A DNA stretch of 64,000 bases from Anabas testudineus. Its lineage: Eukaryota > Chordata > Actinopteri > Anabantiformes > Anabantidae. Within the stretch, counting starts at the first letter, position 1. Each line of letters starts with the position of its first letter. Made by a program: the position numbers and the translations under genes. The stretch is taken from assembly GCF_900324465.2 (NCBI RefSeq), contig NC_046621.1, positions 1,024,431 to 1,088,430 on the forward strand. Direction: 5' to 3'. This document shows, one piece after another, positions 10,693 to 25,600 of this stretch. Under the pieces are notes generated by a model. It had not been told where the DNA came from and did no database searches. It was given only the letters and a program-made list of their open reading frames with translations.

Positions 10693-11506
10693 TTAATCAG
10701 CTCCTCGCAGCTGATTGGTTCTCCTCAATGAGAATGGCTGTGATTGGGTTAAGGCACCGTGAGAGCTCGTCGCCGATTGGTGAGCGGAGGTAGGAGGCGG
10801 AACGAGGAAAGGCTGGGCGAGCAGAGGGGGAAGAGGGGGTGAGCTCCTGGAGGAAGCTGTGAGGGGTGAGGAGGTGGGCGTGTCGGAGGAGGAGGACGGC
10901 GTGGAGGGTCCCGAAGCGAGGGTGCTCCGGCTCAGGGGGTGGGGGGTCCTGTGGGGTTTGGTGGTGAGGGACAGCGGCTGCAGCTGCTCGGCGTAGGGCG
11001 ACATGTGTCCGCCGGAGGAGTGCGTGAGTTCGGTGTGCGTCGGGGCCGGAGCGGCGGGAGAGGCCAGCGCCGTGGTGGGTGTCGCCGGGGAGTCCAGTGA
11101 GGAGGCGGGGCTGGCCTGGGACAGGTGCGTGTGCGTCAGGTGGGAGATGGTGTGAGGCTGCGTCAGAGGGGGGCGGGCGTGTGTGTGTGCAGTGTGTGGC
11201 TGAGGCGTCTCCTCGGGTCCAGGAGGGACGCGAGGTCTCTTCAGCTGTGGGGAGAAATCCTCCGCTGCTTCTGCAGGAACAGAGACACACGCGTCAGTTC
11301 ACCTGTTCACAGGTGCAGCACCGGTAATCAGAACACCTTCACAAACCTGTCTCACCTTCAGGCTGAGTCTCACTCTTCACTCGCTTCCTCTTCTTCTTTT
11401 TACCCTGAAGACAAACAGACACGTTCAGCTTCAGTCAGCAGCTCTGTTCTCACACACACACACACACACACACACGAACACACACACACACGAACACACA
11501 CACACG

Positions 11507-11541
<35 letters not shown>

Positions 11542-11774
11542 ACACACACACACGAACACACACACACGAACACACACACACGAACACACACACACGAACA
11601 CACACACACACACGAACACACACACACACACGAACACACACACACACACACGAACACACACACACGAACACACACACACACACGAACACACACACACGAA
11701 CACACACACACGAACACACACACACACACGAACACACACACACACGAACACACACACACGAACACACACACACG

Positions 11775-11827
<53 letters not shown>

Positions 11828-14800
11828 ACACACACGAACACACACACGAACACACACACAAACACACACACGAACACACACACACACACACACACGAACA
11901 CACACGAACACACACACACACACGAACACACACACGAACACACACAAACAGACACGAACACACACACGAACACACACACGAACACACACACGAACACACA
12001 CGAACAGACACACGAACACACACACGAACACACACACGAACACACACGAACACACGAACACACACAAACACACGAACACACACAAACACACAAACACACA
12101 CAAACACACGAACACACACAAACACACACAAACACACGAACACACACAAACACACGCACACACACGCACACACACGAACACACACACACAGCCTGATCGA
12201 ACACTCACATAGTTGTCTCTGGCCGACCAGGTGGGGTACAGCTTCGCGTGGAGCAGCTTCTCTTTCCGAGCCAGTTCGTAATATCTGGCCTGTTCCTCCT
12301 TCGACAACGAGTGCCACTGTGGACAGACGGCAACATGACATCAGCCAACACACACACACACACACACAATAACTATGTGAGATGGTAAAATAAAGACATT
12401 TACTGCAGTGTGGTGAATTAGTAGTAGCTGTTGAAGTTCTATTTTTGTTCCTGTATTGTTTCAACATTATTCTCAAATTCTCGTCGTTATTTGTTTACGT
12501 GTGTGAAGGTCAAACATGTTTTAAACTTGGAAAATATGAACCTGAAAAGTTAGAACAACTGGCTTTAAAGAACCGATTTTACATCAAACTACAATAAATA
12601 CAACATTTAAAGCAAAGATTCAGATTTTATGGACCCTTGATCATGATGATCAAACGTACCCTCTGTCCCAGTATTTGGTTGATGGTGGCGCTCTCCTTCA
12701 CTTTGCACTGAGCCACCACCTTGGGCCTCTCCTCTCTCATGTACAACATGAACGCATTGAGTGGCTTCTTAATGTGAGGCCTCTTCTCGTCTTCTTTCTC
12801 CTGCTGAGCGTCGGGCGCCGACTTTCTGCAGAAACACAGCAAAACACAGAGAGAGCAGGTTAGCGCTGCAGACGAGAGCAGAGAGTAGACTCCATCACCA
12901 CCTCACATCCATGCACTCGTCTCAGTAGATGAACAACAGACACTGGCAATGACTGGTTAGTTGATGGTTTATCGTTAACCTAGTAAACAGAGGAGCTGTG
13001 TTACCCAGGCTGGCTGCCGCCTCCAGGCTCCTGCTTCACCGCGGTGGGGACGATAGCCGGGTGAGGAATGGACGACTGAGGGGTTGGCACCAGACGTGGA
13101 GAGAAGCTGCTCGACACAAGACTGTGGACAAAATACACATACGCACAGATTAGGGTTGGTTATCTACGATGTAAATATGTAAACAGGAAGACACACGGTC
13201 TGGAAACCTCTTCCTGTGGGATCATTAATGTCTGTGTGAGGTTTTCTCATTTGAATTTGGACCAAAGTGGCCGACAGACAGAGCTACAACAACACCACAG
13301 TTTGCAGTTTTCTTACCTTGACATGGAGGCGTTCATCGCCAGAGCAGCAGGTGAGAACCCTCCTGCGATGGGATACATCGGCTGCCCCGGCCTGCACATA
13401 CACAGACCGTCAGACTGTACAACTCTTCACATGAAGGTCGAAGCTGTTTGTATTTACAGAACGTGTGTTTTACTCACAGCCATCCGAGGGCGTGTGGGAT
13501 CTGAGCCATTCCTCCAGGTGACACGGGGTAGCAGGCAGCATGAGGGGTCCTGGACAAACCTGTAAAAGCAGTAACACCACAGTGTAGAAGCACTCCGAGT
13601 CCTACATTCAAACTGCTACCTATACACAAATGCAAAGTAAAAGTACTCTGTTAATTAAAATTACTGCATTTTGTTCTATTAAACCGATTATGAAGAAACA
13701 CAGTGAAGTAAGGTTAAAGTCAAAGTGACAGAAATACTTCAGTACAGAACCAAAGTAATGTATTCATTCTCAGAATACTGTAATTCTCACTTTCGAGGTG
13801 TAACCACAGGATTTGATTGGAGGACAGGTGAGAACGGTTACCTGTGTCAGGGGAGAATCCAGGTGAGGCCCTCTGAGGGGAGAAGGCTTCTGGGCTGTAG
13901 GACAGGAGTGGATGGAGGTGGGTCATGTGGGGATGCTGCACCACAGGGACGCTGTTAGACTGCAAACAAACACAGAGGACGACGTTGGATTTTTAGAGCT
14001 GCATTGTTATCAACTGTCCACAAGGTGTCAGAATTTCCCTTTAGCTTCATTTCTGGTGTTAACGTTCCAGCGTGCGCACAGATTTTCACAGGTGTGGAAC
14101 ATTTATCACACGAGCAGACACAGTTTTGTTCCCTTTGTTTACACAGAAAACAACGTTTTCTCCAACATCAGTAGGAAATCATGAACAGGGGGACGAGGTT
14201 TTCAAACGTAGGACCTCGACGACACCACTGACAGGTTTTATTTCCAACACACAGAGCATTACTACTGCTGCTGTAGATTTATAGTTTTTTCAAGGAAGTA
14301 AAAATATTCCAGGAAGTTGTAAATTGTTGTTTGAGAACATTAACTGATAAAACTGACTGCAGCTCATTTCTTCATTTTAGATGTTATCTCTCAGAACAGT
14401 GTGACTGTTTTTCTTCATCCATGGTAACACCCATCGCCTACTTTAAGGGACTGAAGTTGAGCAGCGAGCTCTGGTGTCACAGCGTCCTGTGTGTATAAGC
14501 TGTGAATCACACAAACCTGATTTCTGATGGACAACACAGTTTAGATACTTTTAACAAAGCTGGAGAATTAAGGTGATGCAGGTAATCGGGGGACACATTT
14601 CCCTGTGGTAAACCGGTTACTGTCCACGTGTACGTGCAGCTGATGAGTTCTCAGTTTTTTCCTCTACTCCAGACTTCGTCTGGAAACATGACTCACAGAT
14701 TTGAACTGTATAATGAGAGAGAAAGACGCTGCTTTCTGTCTTTTTATGAAGACAGACAAGAGCGATCGATCTGAATTCAACAAAACTAGAAACTGAACTG

Positions 14801-17800
14801 TGGCTTACGACCAGTGTTTCTCACTTCATAGTGTATTTATCTGATTTCTAAATCACAATATATCAGTATACTTCACAAACTTCATATAAGACATTTCACT
14901 GAGATAGAAGAACGTGTTTTTAGACAAAGCACCTTAAATATCTTAAAGTCTGTTATAGGATATTTGACCTGTTGGGTGACTTTTAAAAGATGGATCATCT
15001 TACTTTAACAAGTATACTTTACCTGATTAGGGTAAAGGTGGTAGTAATAGTAGTAGCAGTGGAAGAAAGTGATCATTCTTATCATTGTAGAGCAAACAAT
15101 ATGCTCTTACATGTTTTTAAATGTGATGCTAAATGAGTATTTTCACCAGCTGGAACGACATATTTTATCCTAAAAATGCTTTAATAAACACTTTCTAATC
15201 TTACTTCAAGTACAAGTCACGATTGAACAACTTCAAATGAGCTAAGTGCATTTTAAATGAAGATGCTGACATGTAAAAGGGAATTTTTGAGTAAAACAAA
15301 ATATTACATTTGGTTTCCAAACACTGGTAACATTTAGCTTAAAATGAGTCTGCGTTTCCTAAATGTCAATATCAAACACCGTCTCTCAAGAAATCTTACC
15401 AGGTGAATTTCGACTTCTTTAGTTACCACAAGATAAAAACACATTTTTTTCTGATTTTTCTGGTGTAGTCGAGTTATCTCTGCTTCATCCAGAAGCTCCA
15501 ATCTACTTTTCTTGTCTGCAGTCTTTTGTCCTGCACATGTGCACTAAACAATACATTTGAAAGTTGCCCGTCAAAATGTTGTTTGTTTTTACTGGTTCTG
15601 TGTCAAACTATCACTGATCAGGTTTTTGCATAAATGCAACACATCTGCCAGATATCCGGTAATCTGAGGAAAGACCAGGATCTTATTCACATGCTAATGT
15701 TACCAACAGAAAAACCGAAATGAAGCAACAGCACTAAAACACTGTTTTTTATGAGGACGCTTCTGTGTTTTAAAGTTTAACCTATGTTGTCCTTTAACAT
15801 TTGGACACACACAGTTTGTTCCTCTGTATTAGTGTGTGCTTTTTTCGTTCGACAACATAAATTCTTTTAGGAGACCAAAGCGGTTTGTGTGTAAAGACAT
15901 TTTGTTGTTGTAATAGGATGTAATAGGATATAGAGTAATAGGATGGGCTGAAGGATCACGACAACAATACAACAATACATCATCATATTTAAGATTAAAA
16001 CAGTCGAACTAAAACTAGCAAGGCTTCACCAGAACCTGAACTCAAACATATTATTTGATAAATTAGGTAAAGTGCTAAAATAAATAATGATCAGAATGAT
16101 GCTAGAAGACCTGTATACACATCCTGAGTAACCTGATTTCTCAGCAAATGCACCGACTGCTGCAACCTACAGCACCTGATTAACTGACTCTGCCCAGCTC
16201 TCATGACTAAGGTCTGTTGTGCAAGTGTGATGCCCTTTGTTGCTCTTTTTGTGTTTTAACGTCACACAGTCATACACAACTGCTGAACCGATAAGCTGTG
16301 GTCTGCACTGTAACTATTAATAGCATGTTGGAGCACGTCCTCTTCACCACTACACACACACGACTAAATGTGTTAAACGTCATGCTCTGGTCTTGCTTAA
16401 GACTGTTGAAATTAAACCTCTTTTGTGGTGCACACCTGCATAACTTTGGGTTGCAACACAAAAAAACAAAGAAAGTGTTAAACGAGAACAAAGATCTTCT
16501 GAAGTGGCTCAGAAAAAAACATTCCTCAGAAACGGTGAGAAATACAGCGAGTCAACTGGGGTGACAAGAAAATAGTTGTTTGTAGAGATGACAAGAAGCA
16601 TCGTTTTACCCTTTTCTACCAAAGCCAGTTTCCCAGCTGGTCCAGAGCGTGTGTGAACTAAATGTGTGTATTTTCTGTGTTCTTCTTATATAATATGGAC
16701 ATTTACAGAGGACGAAGGCATGTGTAATGTTTCTGTAACACGTGAGACGTCGTGTGTGTGTATGTGTGCGTGTTGTTGACCAGGTCGTACCAGGTGTGTA
16801 GGAGTAGCAGAGTCTCTGATCGTTGCTCTCCCAGGGATGTCGAGCAGAGGCCACTGAAACGGCAGATACTGTGGGGAGAGAGAGGGAAGGTTAACCAACC
16901 ATAATAAACCACAACACGACAACAGTCTTCTTCCTTTCATGATAAAACACATTTTCTACTCTGAAGACTGTGAGTTTCAGTCTTACTCAGCTTGTTGTTT
17001 AGAAGTATCTGCTTACTACACATAGATCAGTGTATATGTCGACCAATAAATAACAAGAAACTGCAGTAGAGAAGTAACAAACAGGTTTTTAGGTCATTTA
17101 AGATGCAGTACTGTGTAGTATCAGGCTCACCCACATGTTGAGTCCATTCAAATCAACCAAACTTGATTAAAAAAACACTTTTCATACAGGTTAATGCAGC
17201 TGACAGTAAAGTTTTAACCATGTTTTAATAAAAGAATCCACTAAAATCAATATTGATGCTTAAGCAGGATTTTATTTTCCCCTCATACACCTCAGCAGCA
17301 CACTGTGATGACCTGGAAACAACCGAGTGTGCAGGATATGATGGTTATTGCTGAGTTACACATCATTATCTTTGATACCAGGTGAGATAACACAGTTCAG
17401 TGTTGTTCGTCTCCCACATGTTGACATTCTCTCTGTCGGCTGCTGAACAGCAGACAAACTCTCCCGCAGCTTCACAGAGGAGCAGCCACCAACACGCCAC
17501 TTACACGGGAGCTAAAGTTGTGGATAAGAACTTCACCGAGCTGAAGGTCAAATGGAAAAAATCCCCAGCACACAGACAGTAAGTGTGGACAGTGTCTTCA
17601 GACAGTGTGTGAGTGTGTACTGAAGCGCTGACTCCTGACTTAGACAAAGAACTAAGTCTTAAACGTTTGCCTTCACCCTGCCCCCATTTCCCACACATGT
17701 GGACGCTACCAGCCCCCAAACCACTGGTGTCCAACTGTTGACCAAGCTGTCTGACACAGGGTGCCGCCCCCTCATCAGACACAGATAGAGCCCCACAGAG

Positions 17801-19564
17801 AGGAAAAAAAGAGGCTTCTGGTGCTTATTCAACTGTGAGGGACGTCAACAGACTGATGACTGTGACCTCTGACCCCAAACAGGAGGAGAGGACCCGAGAC
17901 ATGAAGACAGTCTGAATATCAAGTCATCTTGTTTGTGGTCATAAGGATGCTGTAAAATCACTTAAGGTAATAAGTTAAATAGATTCACCTGGAACTAAAG
18001 GAACAGACCGTTTATCTCCACGGCCATCACGTGGATTCCAGGTGGACTACTCGAGATCGTCACAACCTAGGATGAAACAGCTACTGGTGCAAAAACTGTC
18101 TGGAGTTATGCAATCCTGTCCGTCAGTATTACCCAGATGGTCTACACTCTGTACTGTCCCTGAACACAGCGCACAGTACAGCAACTGATATACTTCCAGC
18201 TACTACTTTCTTAGTGTGAAGACTGCAGGTGAGTGACAAGAACGAGGAAATAAGAAAACTGAAGACCAGTAGACATGCCAACATAACAATAAAATATTAC
18301 TACAAATATATTAAGAAACTTACAATGATACTGAAGCTCGAAAACACGTCACGTTCATCGCATGTTCAAATCAATCACACGTGATACTGCTCCACCAGTC
18401 AAACACCATGTTGCATCTCATGTACATGCAGCGTTCATTTTCAATGACATACACGACCATCGCTCCAAATGAACACAGATTCTGCGAGGTCACCAACTAA
18501 AGCAACTACAGCCTCAGCCGTAGACGTTAGTGTTGCTCGTCGCTCTCGCAGTGTCGTGTTCAGCTGCAGCAGGGAGCAGCTGTTTTCAGGAAAACACTGT
18601 AAAAAGTCACGTCCAGCTAAGAACCGGTTAGAGTCAAGCTGGTGAAGATAATGGACCAGCTTAAAGAGTCAGAGATTTCCCTCAGGAGCTGAAAACCAAA
18701 AAGAGGGAATACAGGGGCAGAAACACGACTCCTCGTGAATGATTATGCTGCTCTGGGACTGCCCGATGTGTCATTAAGCACCTGTTTGATAACAAGTTCA
18801 CCTTATCCCCTTAAAAGCTGATGATATGTCTGTTGTTTCAGCTTAAAACATCTGTTATTGTGTCTCCTGCGTGTTGCCCAGTTTTAACACCCTCCAAAAA
18901 GGCTCATTCGATTCTTTCAACACTTCAGCACAAAGCTGAATTTCATGCCAAAACTGCACTAGCTCAAAGTTAAATTACGCAGTCAGACAGATTAGAAGAT
19001 AGTTCTGGTCCAGAAAGTATCTCTTCATTATGTCTTCGTTTGCACAAAGAAAATAAAAATCTGTGAAGAAAAAACCCACGAGTTGAGTTTAAGACAGACG
19101 TGAAAAACCTGAACTTTAACACAACAAGAGCATTTGTGTAACTGGGGCTGCAGGAAGCACGATGATGAAAACATTGTTTAACAGGGAAACAAACGTCCTC
19201 AGTCCACACAGGGAACCAGGCAGCGAATGGGAAACTACTACTAATTACATTTTCCCCTCAAAATGACTCTTATCTCCAGCTCATCTTACTCTGCTCCAGA
19301 CAAACTTTGCATGCACAAGCGCTCTCCACACCTCCCCCTGCTGCTGTACAGAGCCCCACGACATTTGTAGACCCCCGCCTGGACATACACACAAGTACAG
19401 TAGTGTGCACGTATAGGGCTGCACACATGCACACACTCAGCTGAAAGAAGCAACTCCACAAGGCAGCCTCATCCCGTCCCCCATTCAGAGGCCCGAGGAA
19501 GCTCTGGCTGAGAGTGCTAACTGGATCCAGCTGTTGGAAATACCAGGAAAATCAATATACACAG

Positions 19565-19620
<56 letters not shown>

Positions 19621-22600
19621 GGTCCTGCACAATCAGAGTCTGTTACTGGGGGAAGCATAAAATCACTGTGTGACCAGAGGGAGATGTTTTTCAGCTTACT
19701 GCTGTTTACGAAACACTGCAGAGCACACAGAGCTCATACTGCAGACAAAGGAACGAGGATCAAACCACAACAGAACAACAGATATGACAAAAAAACTCAT
19801 TTATTACAAACCAACAGAAGCTTTAGTTCATGAAATCCAAATTGTTTGTGCAGAAATGTCAAATATTGTAAGACCCAGGGCTGTGTGTAAAGAAACGTAA
19901 AGAAAATACAATGAAGTTTTCCAACATTTGACCTGAAATGACCCAAGAAAATTCAGAGAAATATGTTTCACAATGAAATATTAAAAATCTATGAATCCAG
20001 TGGTGTTGATTAGGATTGAATAGCACAGTAAGAGGCTTTTTGTTGCCTTCATTGCCCAACCAAGAGGATTCTCTCACCCTAACAAAACCTATTGTTCTTT
20101 CTTTGTTCCCATGATGAGTTTCCTCTTAATAACTGAAAACAGAGGCTGACATATTAATGTCTCCATACTGGAGACATTAATCAGCGTGCGCTAAGCCCTA
20201 AAAAGGTGTTGTTTTGTAGATTACTTTCAAGTGTTGGATTTCACAAGTCCAACCACCAGAAATTCACCAGAAAAATGCTCAACAAAAGCTGAATGTGTCA
20301 GACACAAACCACACAAACGTACGAACTGAGGCGAAAACATAACTAACGCAACCGGGTTTTTATGATGTTAATGTGTGTATTTGCATGTCAACTGGAGCAT
20401 GTAAGTACGAGGTTGTTGGTTTAAACAGGTCATCCTCGTGGTATCTCAAAACTCTGAAGACAATGTCGGGTAAGCAGAGGGATTCTGGGATAGAGCTTTG
20501 ACGAAACGAGCACTGACATCTACTCACACAAACACGCAGACGGTTGGTCAACATAAACCTTTTTAACAGAGTGAAAATAAAGTGAGGGCCACATACCAGT
20601 TAGCTTATCTCTCCTCGATCGTCATCCGGCCATTCACTGCAGCTCAGGTGTGACACTGGCATGAAGGTGTGTGTGTGTGTGTGTGTGTGTCCAAACTAAA
20701 GTCCAAACACTAAGGCAACATTTTCTTTGTCATGTTTAAGTTGAGGTTGGGAGATACCACATTTAATCCCAAACTAGTGCTGCACGACTAATCTAAAGAC
20801 ATTCAAGTGTAGGTCATTGGTGTTTTGACAGCTTCAGTCCCCTCCAAAGAACACAATAACTTAAAAACCAGGTCTGAACCAATTCATTGCTCCCCGAGAC
20901 ACTAGTTTAGTCTGCTATTTAGTATGTTGTTAAAATTCCTCATGTGGTTGTGACCTGAAAAAACCATTTATCCTCATTGTTTGTCTCATTAAACTACTGC
21001 AGTTAAACTAAACCTGAACTTGACACTAACTTCATTATTTAGGTTTAATTTTAGTTTCTGAACACAGAGTTTAGGAACCTGAGTTAAGTGCAACGTTTGA
21101 AAAGCTTGTAAATTCAAAGTACATCATCACCCCTGACTGAACCATCTAACCACCTAAACAATCGACCATCTCACTGTTGGACGACTGGATGAACTGGTCA
21201 GAAATGATCATATCTTTGCTATTACTGAAGTTATTTTACCTAAAACAATCTGCGGTTTGGGTTTTACCAATCCTATCATTTTCCAGTCATCTGCAGTTCT
21301 ATGTTTGTCCTTTCTTTTTACTCTGTTTGTAGTAGAATTGCACAAAGTAACAGCACATTTGTTCTCATTGTTGAGGATGTGGTGACTTTGTTTAAATAAA
21401 CCTTATTGGAATTCTTACTGGACCATGCTGACCAGGTTTTTCTTGTTTCTGTTCAGTGTGCTCTCCAGATTGTGCTCGGGTTGACTCATCTGTGCCATGT
21501 TGCAATTTCTGGTTGTGCAGTGAGTTGAAAGATCGTACAGATTTAATAATAAGTAACTACATTACCCACAAACCACAGCTACAACAGCAATGCATGTCCC
21601 AGCGTGTTGCCCAGCTTCTAATGTTCTCTGTACAAGTTTGCAAATAATCACTTAATATCGCAATCTCAGTAGTACATATTTAGTACATCACAATACATCC
21701 GCAGTACTCAGTTGTGTTTCTGTACTTGGCTGCGCTGTCCTATGGTTTTGCTTTGTGTGTTCTGTCAAACTGGTGAAGATGTTTTTACCTAGTGACTGTT
21801 AAGCGGGGACATGAACATCTCCCTCTGCCTAACTGAACGCTGTGCAGTGCACCCCTCCTGGACCATTTAAAGAGCACAGAGCGAGGTGAGGTGAGGAGCA
21901 GGGTGGAGGCACAGAGACAGGTCGTCTCTACACGCTGCTTTCTGCTTCCTGCCAGCGTCCGTGAGTACAGTAAACAGCCTGTATTATGGTTCAGGTCGCG
22001 TCTAACTAAAGATAGCTTGTTTACCTTGACTTGCCTTCAGACTGGCAGGCTCATCTCCTCCGCCCCTCGCTCATAAACACACCTAACACTCTCACTGAGC
22101 ACACAAGGTCTCCATTGTGTCGAGGACCAGAGCAGAGGTAGAGTGCGAATAACTGTGTTGTCTCAAGGCAACATGCAGCCCGTCAGCCACAGCGTGTGTG
22201 GAGAAGCCACGGGCAGCGTGTAAGCTATAATGAGATGTAACGACCCCCCCTGTGGAGCCATGCATTAGGCCTATTCAGACCGTGCTAATGACAACAATGA
22301 CCCCCCTAACGCAGGGGGAGGGCATTACAAAGCTGAGGAATGCAGGTGTTTGTGTGAGTGGGTTCGACTGTGTGTTTAGCCTACACATGTGTCTGGGTTA
22401 AATCCGCAGAGGAAAGATTTTCAAAACAAACCCCCCCCCCCAAAAAAAAATCACAAATCTGTGTCGGTGAGCAATTCGCAAAGCTACACACGTCAAAATC
22501 CAACCCAGCAGGCTGCTCAGTGCTGCTTTCCATACTAATAGAAGTACACAGCTGTGAGCAGATCCTCCTGTGGACACCTCTCTGTATAATCACACAATGA

Positions 22601-25600
22601 ATAAACAGAACATCAACTAAACTGTACATTAACACACATTTAATCTGACTTTATAGCTGCTGACCAATACTTTATAGTAAGTCTTAAAGAATGAATTCAA
22701 TGTTTCATTACTGCTTCTAATGTAAGGGAATTAAAGTCAAGTTTTCTTGTTCATGCTATTCATTCTAAGTAAGCCAGTTAATGTGTACACTATTTCTTCT
22801 TGATTACTTGTTTAAGCCTGTTAAATGAATCAAGCTGATGCCTTGGACAAAACCCCAAAACATTCAGTTTACTGTCAAAGAAAAGAATCAAATCATCACC
22901 GATGAGAAAGGTAGAACCTGTAAATGTAATCATGTGTCTAGGGAAAGAACTAAAATAATGATTGAATTATAAAATCATTATTATCAGATCATGATTAGAG
23001 CTGTAGTTTCAACACTTGTTTATACTTTGAGGAAACAAAAACCTTCTTGTTTCATTTAACCAGGGGACCTGACGTTCCCACACATCTAAACACAGGCAGT
23101 CATACAAAGGACAAAACAGCCAAATTACCGACAGAATTATTATTATCATCATTATTTAAAGACAAGTTGGATGACATGTGACAGACACACACCTTCACAA
23201 ACTCAGACTGAACTGCCCAAACAAACTCAGTTCAACTCCAAGTCTGATCCACGTCTTCTGAACTTTCCTCTGCAATAACAGTTTTGCTTAAAATACTCTT
23301 AACTCCTCACTCTGCCAACGAGGCAATTTTTAGATTAGTGGCCACGAGTGCTGCTGTATTAAACCATCAGCCAGTTTCCCTTTAATCCAGGCTGAGCTTC
23401 CGTACAGCTGTAGGGGCCAGCAAATTGGGCAACACACTGTCAATGAGCAGCCCGCAGCTACAGCAGCTAATCTGCAGCACAGCACTAGCCCTGATGGGAG
23501 CTCAATCCTGCTGCAGGCAACTGCACCAGCAGACTGTGTCCGGGCCTGTCGAGCCCTGTCCCATCACAAACCATCTTAGCATAACAGGCTGCTGGCAGCT
23601 CTCTCCCACACACACACACTCACAGTCAAATGCAAGTGCACAAGAGCCAGCTTTCAGGACAATGGTGAGTCAGAGGCTACCAGGTCTCAATTTGCAAAAC
23701 AATAATACTCTCACAATGTGAAGCAGCTAGAACCTGTTGCCGTTAACTGGGCGAGTCTAGGTTTTAAGTTACTCCAGTTACTCCTCCTGTTAATCTACAC
23801 GACGCCAGTGTCTCATGAACCCCTGCTCGAGCCAGAGTCGCTTCACAAGACAACCTCTGAAAATAGAGGATGTTTTCAGGTCTACAAAATGCCCCTCAGA
23901 AGCATGACACAACCCAGTCACAAAGCCCAAAACCCAGAGACAAGCAGCCGAACAATGGATAAAACCGTGGTTCTCAACATGCAGGTCACGACCCCAAAAA
24001 GAGGTCACAAGATGGCTAAAACAATTCCAGACTTTCCTGTAATCTGGGCTCTTCAGCATTGTTCAAATAAAACACAGAAGGTACGAGTGGAGCTGGTCAC
24101 AAACGTAATGTTCAGTGTTGGTGATGTGTACTCTCTGTGTATTTTATGATCTTGGAAATCAGAGCCTCTACACAGAGTCTTGTCCTCTCAACGAGTAACG
24201 CTAACGGGTACAGGACGTCTTCTATTACATCAGTGGACGTTTTGTACATGTTGTGAGACAAGTTAGTGTCAGTCAGCTTCTCCTGGATAAAAGTGGAGAT
24301 AACAACATGACTCTGGTATTAACTTCTAATGTCTTAGAGCAGACGTATCTCCTATTTTACCTACTGATTGTTTTCTACATTTACAGATTTAAAATTTAGT
24401 CCATAAAATGTCAGAAAATGTTAAAAATATTACAGACTCTCAGAGTTTGTCTTCAAATATTGTGTTTTAGTCCAAACCCCAAAGACATCTAGTTAATAAT
24501 GATAAAAATAAATAAATCAGACAACAGAGAACTGGTCCACGTATGAGAATGCAGCATTTTAACAGTCATCTCTCCTTTACAAAAACTGAATGTAAACTCC
24601 CTGTGGGAGTCCGTTAACATGCTCACCCTGCCACTTTGTTTGAGTCGTCTTACCGTGCGGGCACTTGGTGTGAGGGCTCCATTGGTGAGGTAGGGACTGC
24701 AGAGGTTCCCGAGGTCTGGGATCATGAAGAAGGGATATCCAACATACGGAGAGGGCTGGAAGAGACCTCCATCCTGCTGCCTCCTCAACGCTGAAAAACA
24801 CATTCACCATCAAGACTGTGACGCGTTTAAAAATACTTTAACAAAAAGATGAGTCTGCAGCAGTCATAACGTCTTCAGAGGCTCTAAGTGTGTTTTTACT
24901 GTCTGTCGAACTGATTCACACCAGAGGACATAAAGTTACTGGGCAAAGGTGGCAAGAGATTTGTTATCAGTAAACGTGCTTTATTAAACATTAGAGCTGT
25001 GTGAGACTTGATATGTTGCTCTGCTGACTGCTGCAGAGATGATATCTTAATGTAAAGCTACAGTAAAGTTTTACCACCTCTGGGCAGATTCAGACATGTA
25101 ATGAAGTAAACACACGCCCTGCAGCAAACAATCAAATGATCACTGCTCTGTTTTAATGTGTTACATCAGAAAACGCTAACCAGGCAACCAATAAGTCAAT
25201 ACTTGGTAACCTCTGACCTCAGATGTCAAAGCTAAGAAACATTTTTCTTTCTCTTTCTAAAGAGTGAAATTTACTCTAGAATTCATCCCAAAACTTCTTC
25301 TACAAGCAACATAGGAGTAGCATTGCTGTTTCCTTCAGTGTAAAGTCTCATGGATTTGGACATTTCCTGCTTTTAAAGCTGTAGATCAAGAATTTAATCT
25401 CCCTGACAAATGCACACTGATGAAAACATGTCAGAACTATGAGCAACAATAAAAAGTACACTTTAAAAAGTGAACAGTCTCCCTTACAGCTACACATGGA
25501 CTGTCAGCAGCAGGTGCATTAGTGCAGACATTCACTTTAATGATCACTTTGAGCACAGATACGGAAAAAACTGCTCACTAGTTTGTGCTGACACCAGCCT

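Noticed and set aside
10697-11290. 197-codon alternative minus-strand frame over the tcf7l1 last exon
   Set aside because: The phase from exon 11 selects the other frame, which gives the LDSPATP and QPLSLTTKP blocks typical of TCF7L1.
11400-12476. Long open frames over the CA array (poly His-Thr on plus, poly Val-Cys on minus)
   Set aside because: They are produced by the dinucleotide repeat, which has no stop in most frames. The tcf7l1 splice sites on both sides show this is an intron.
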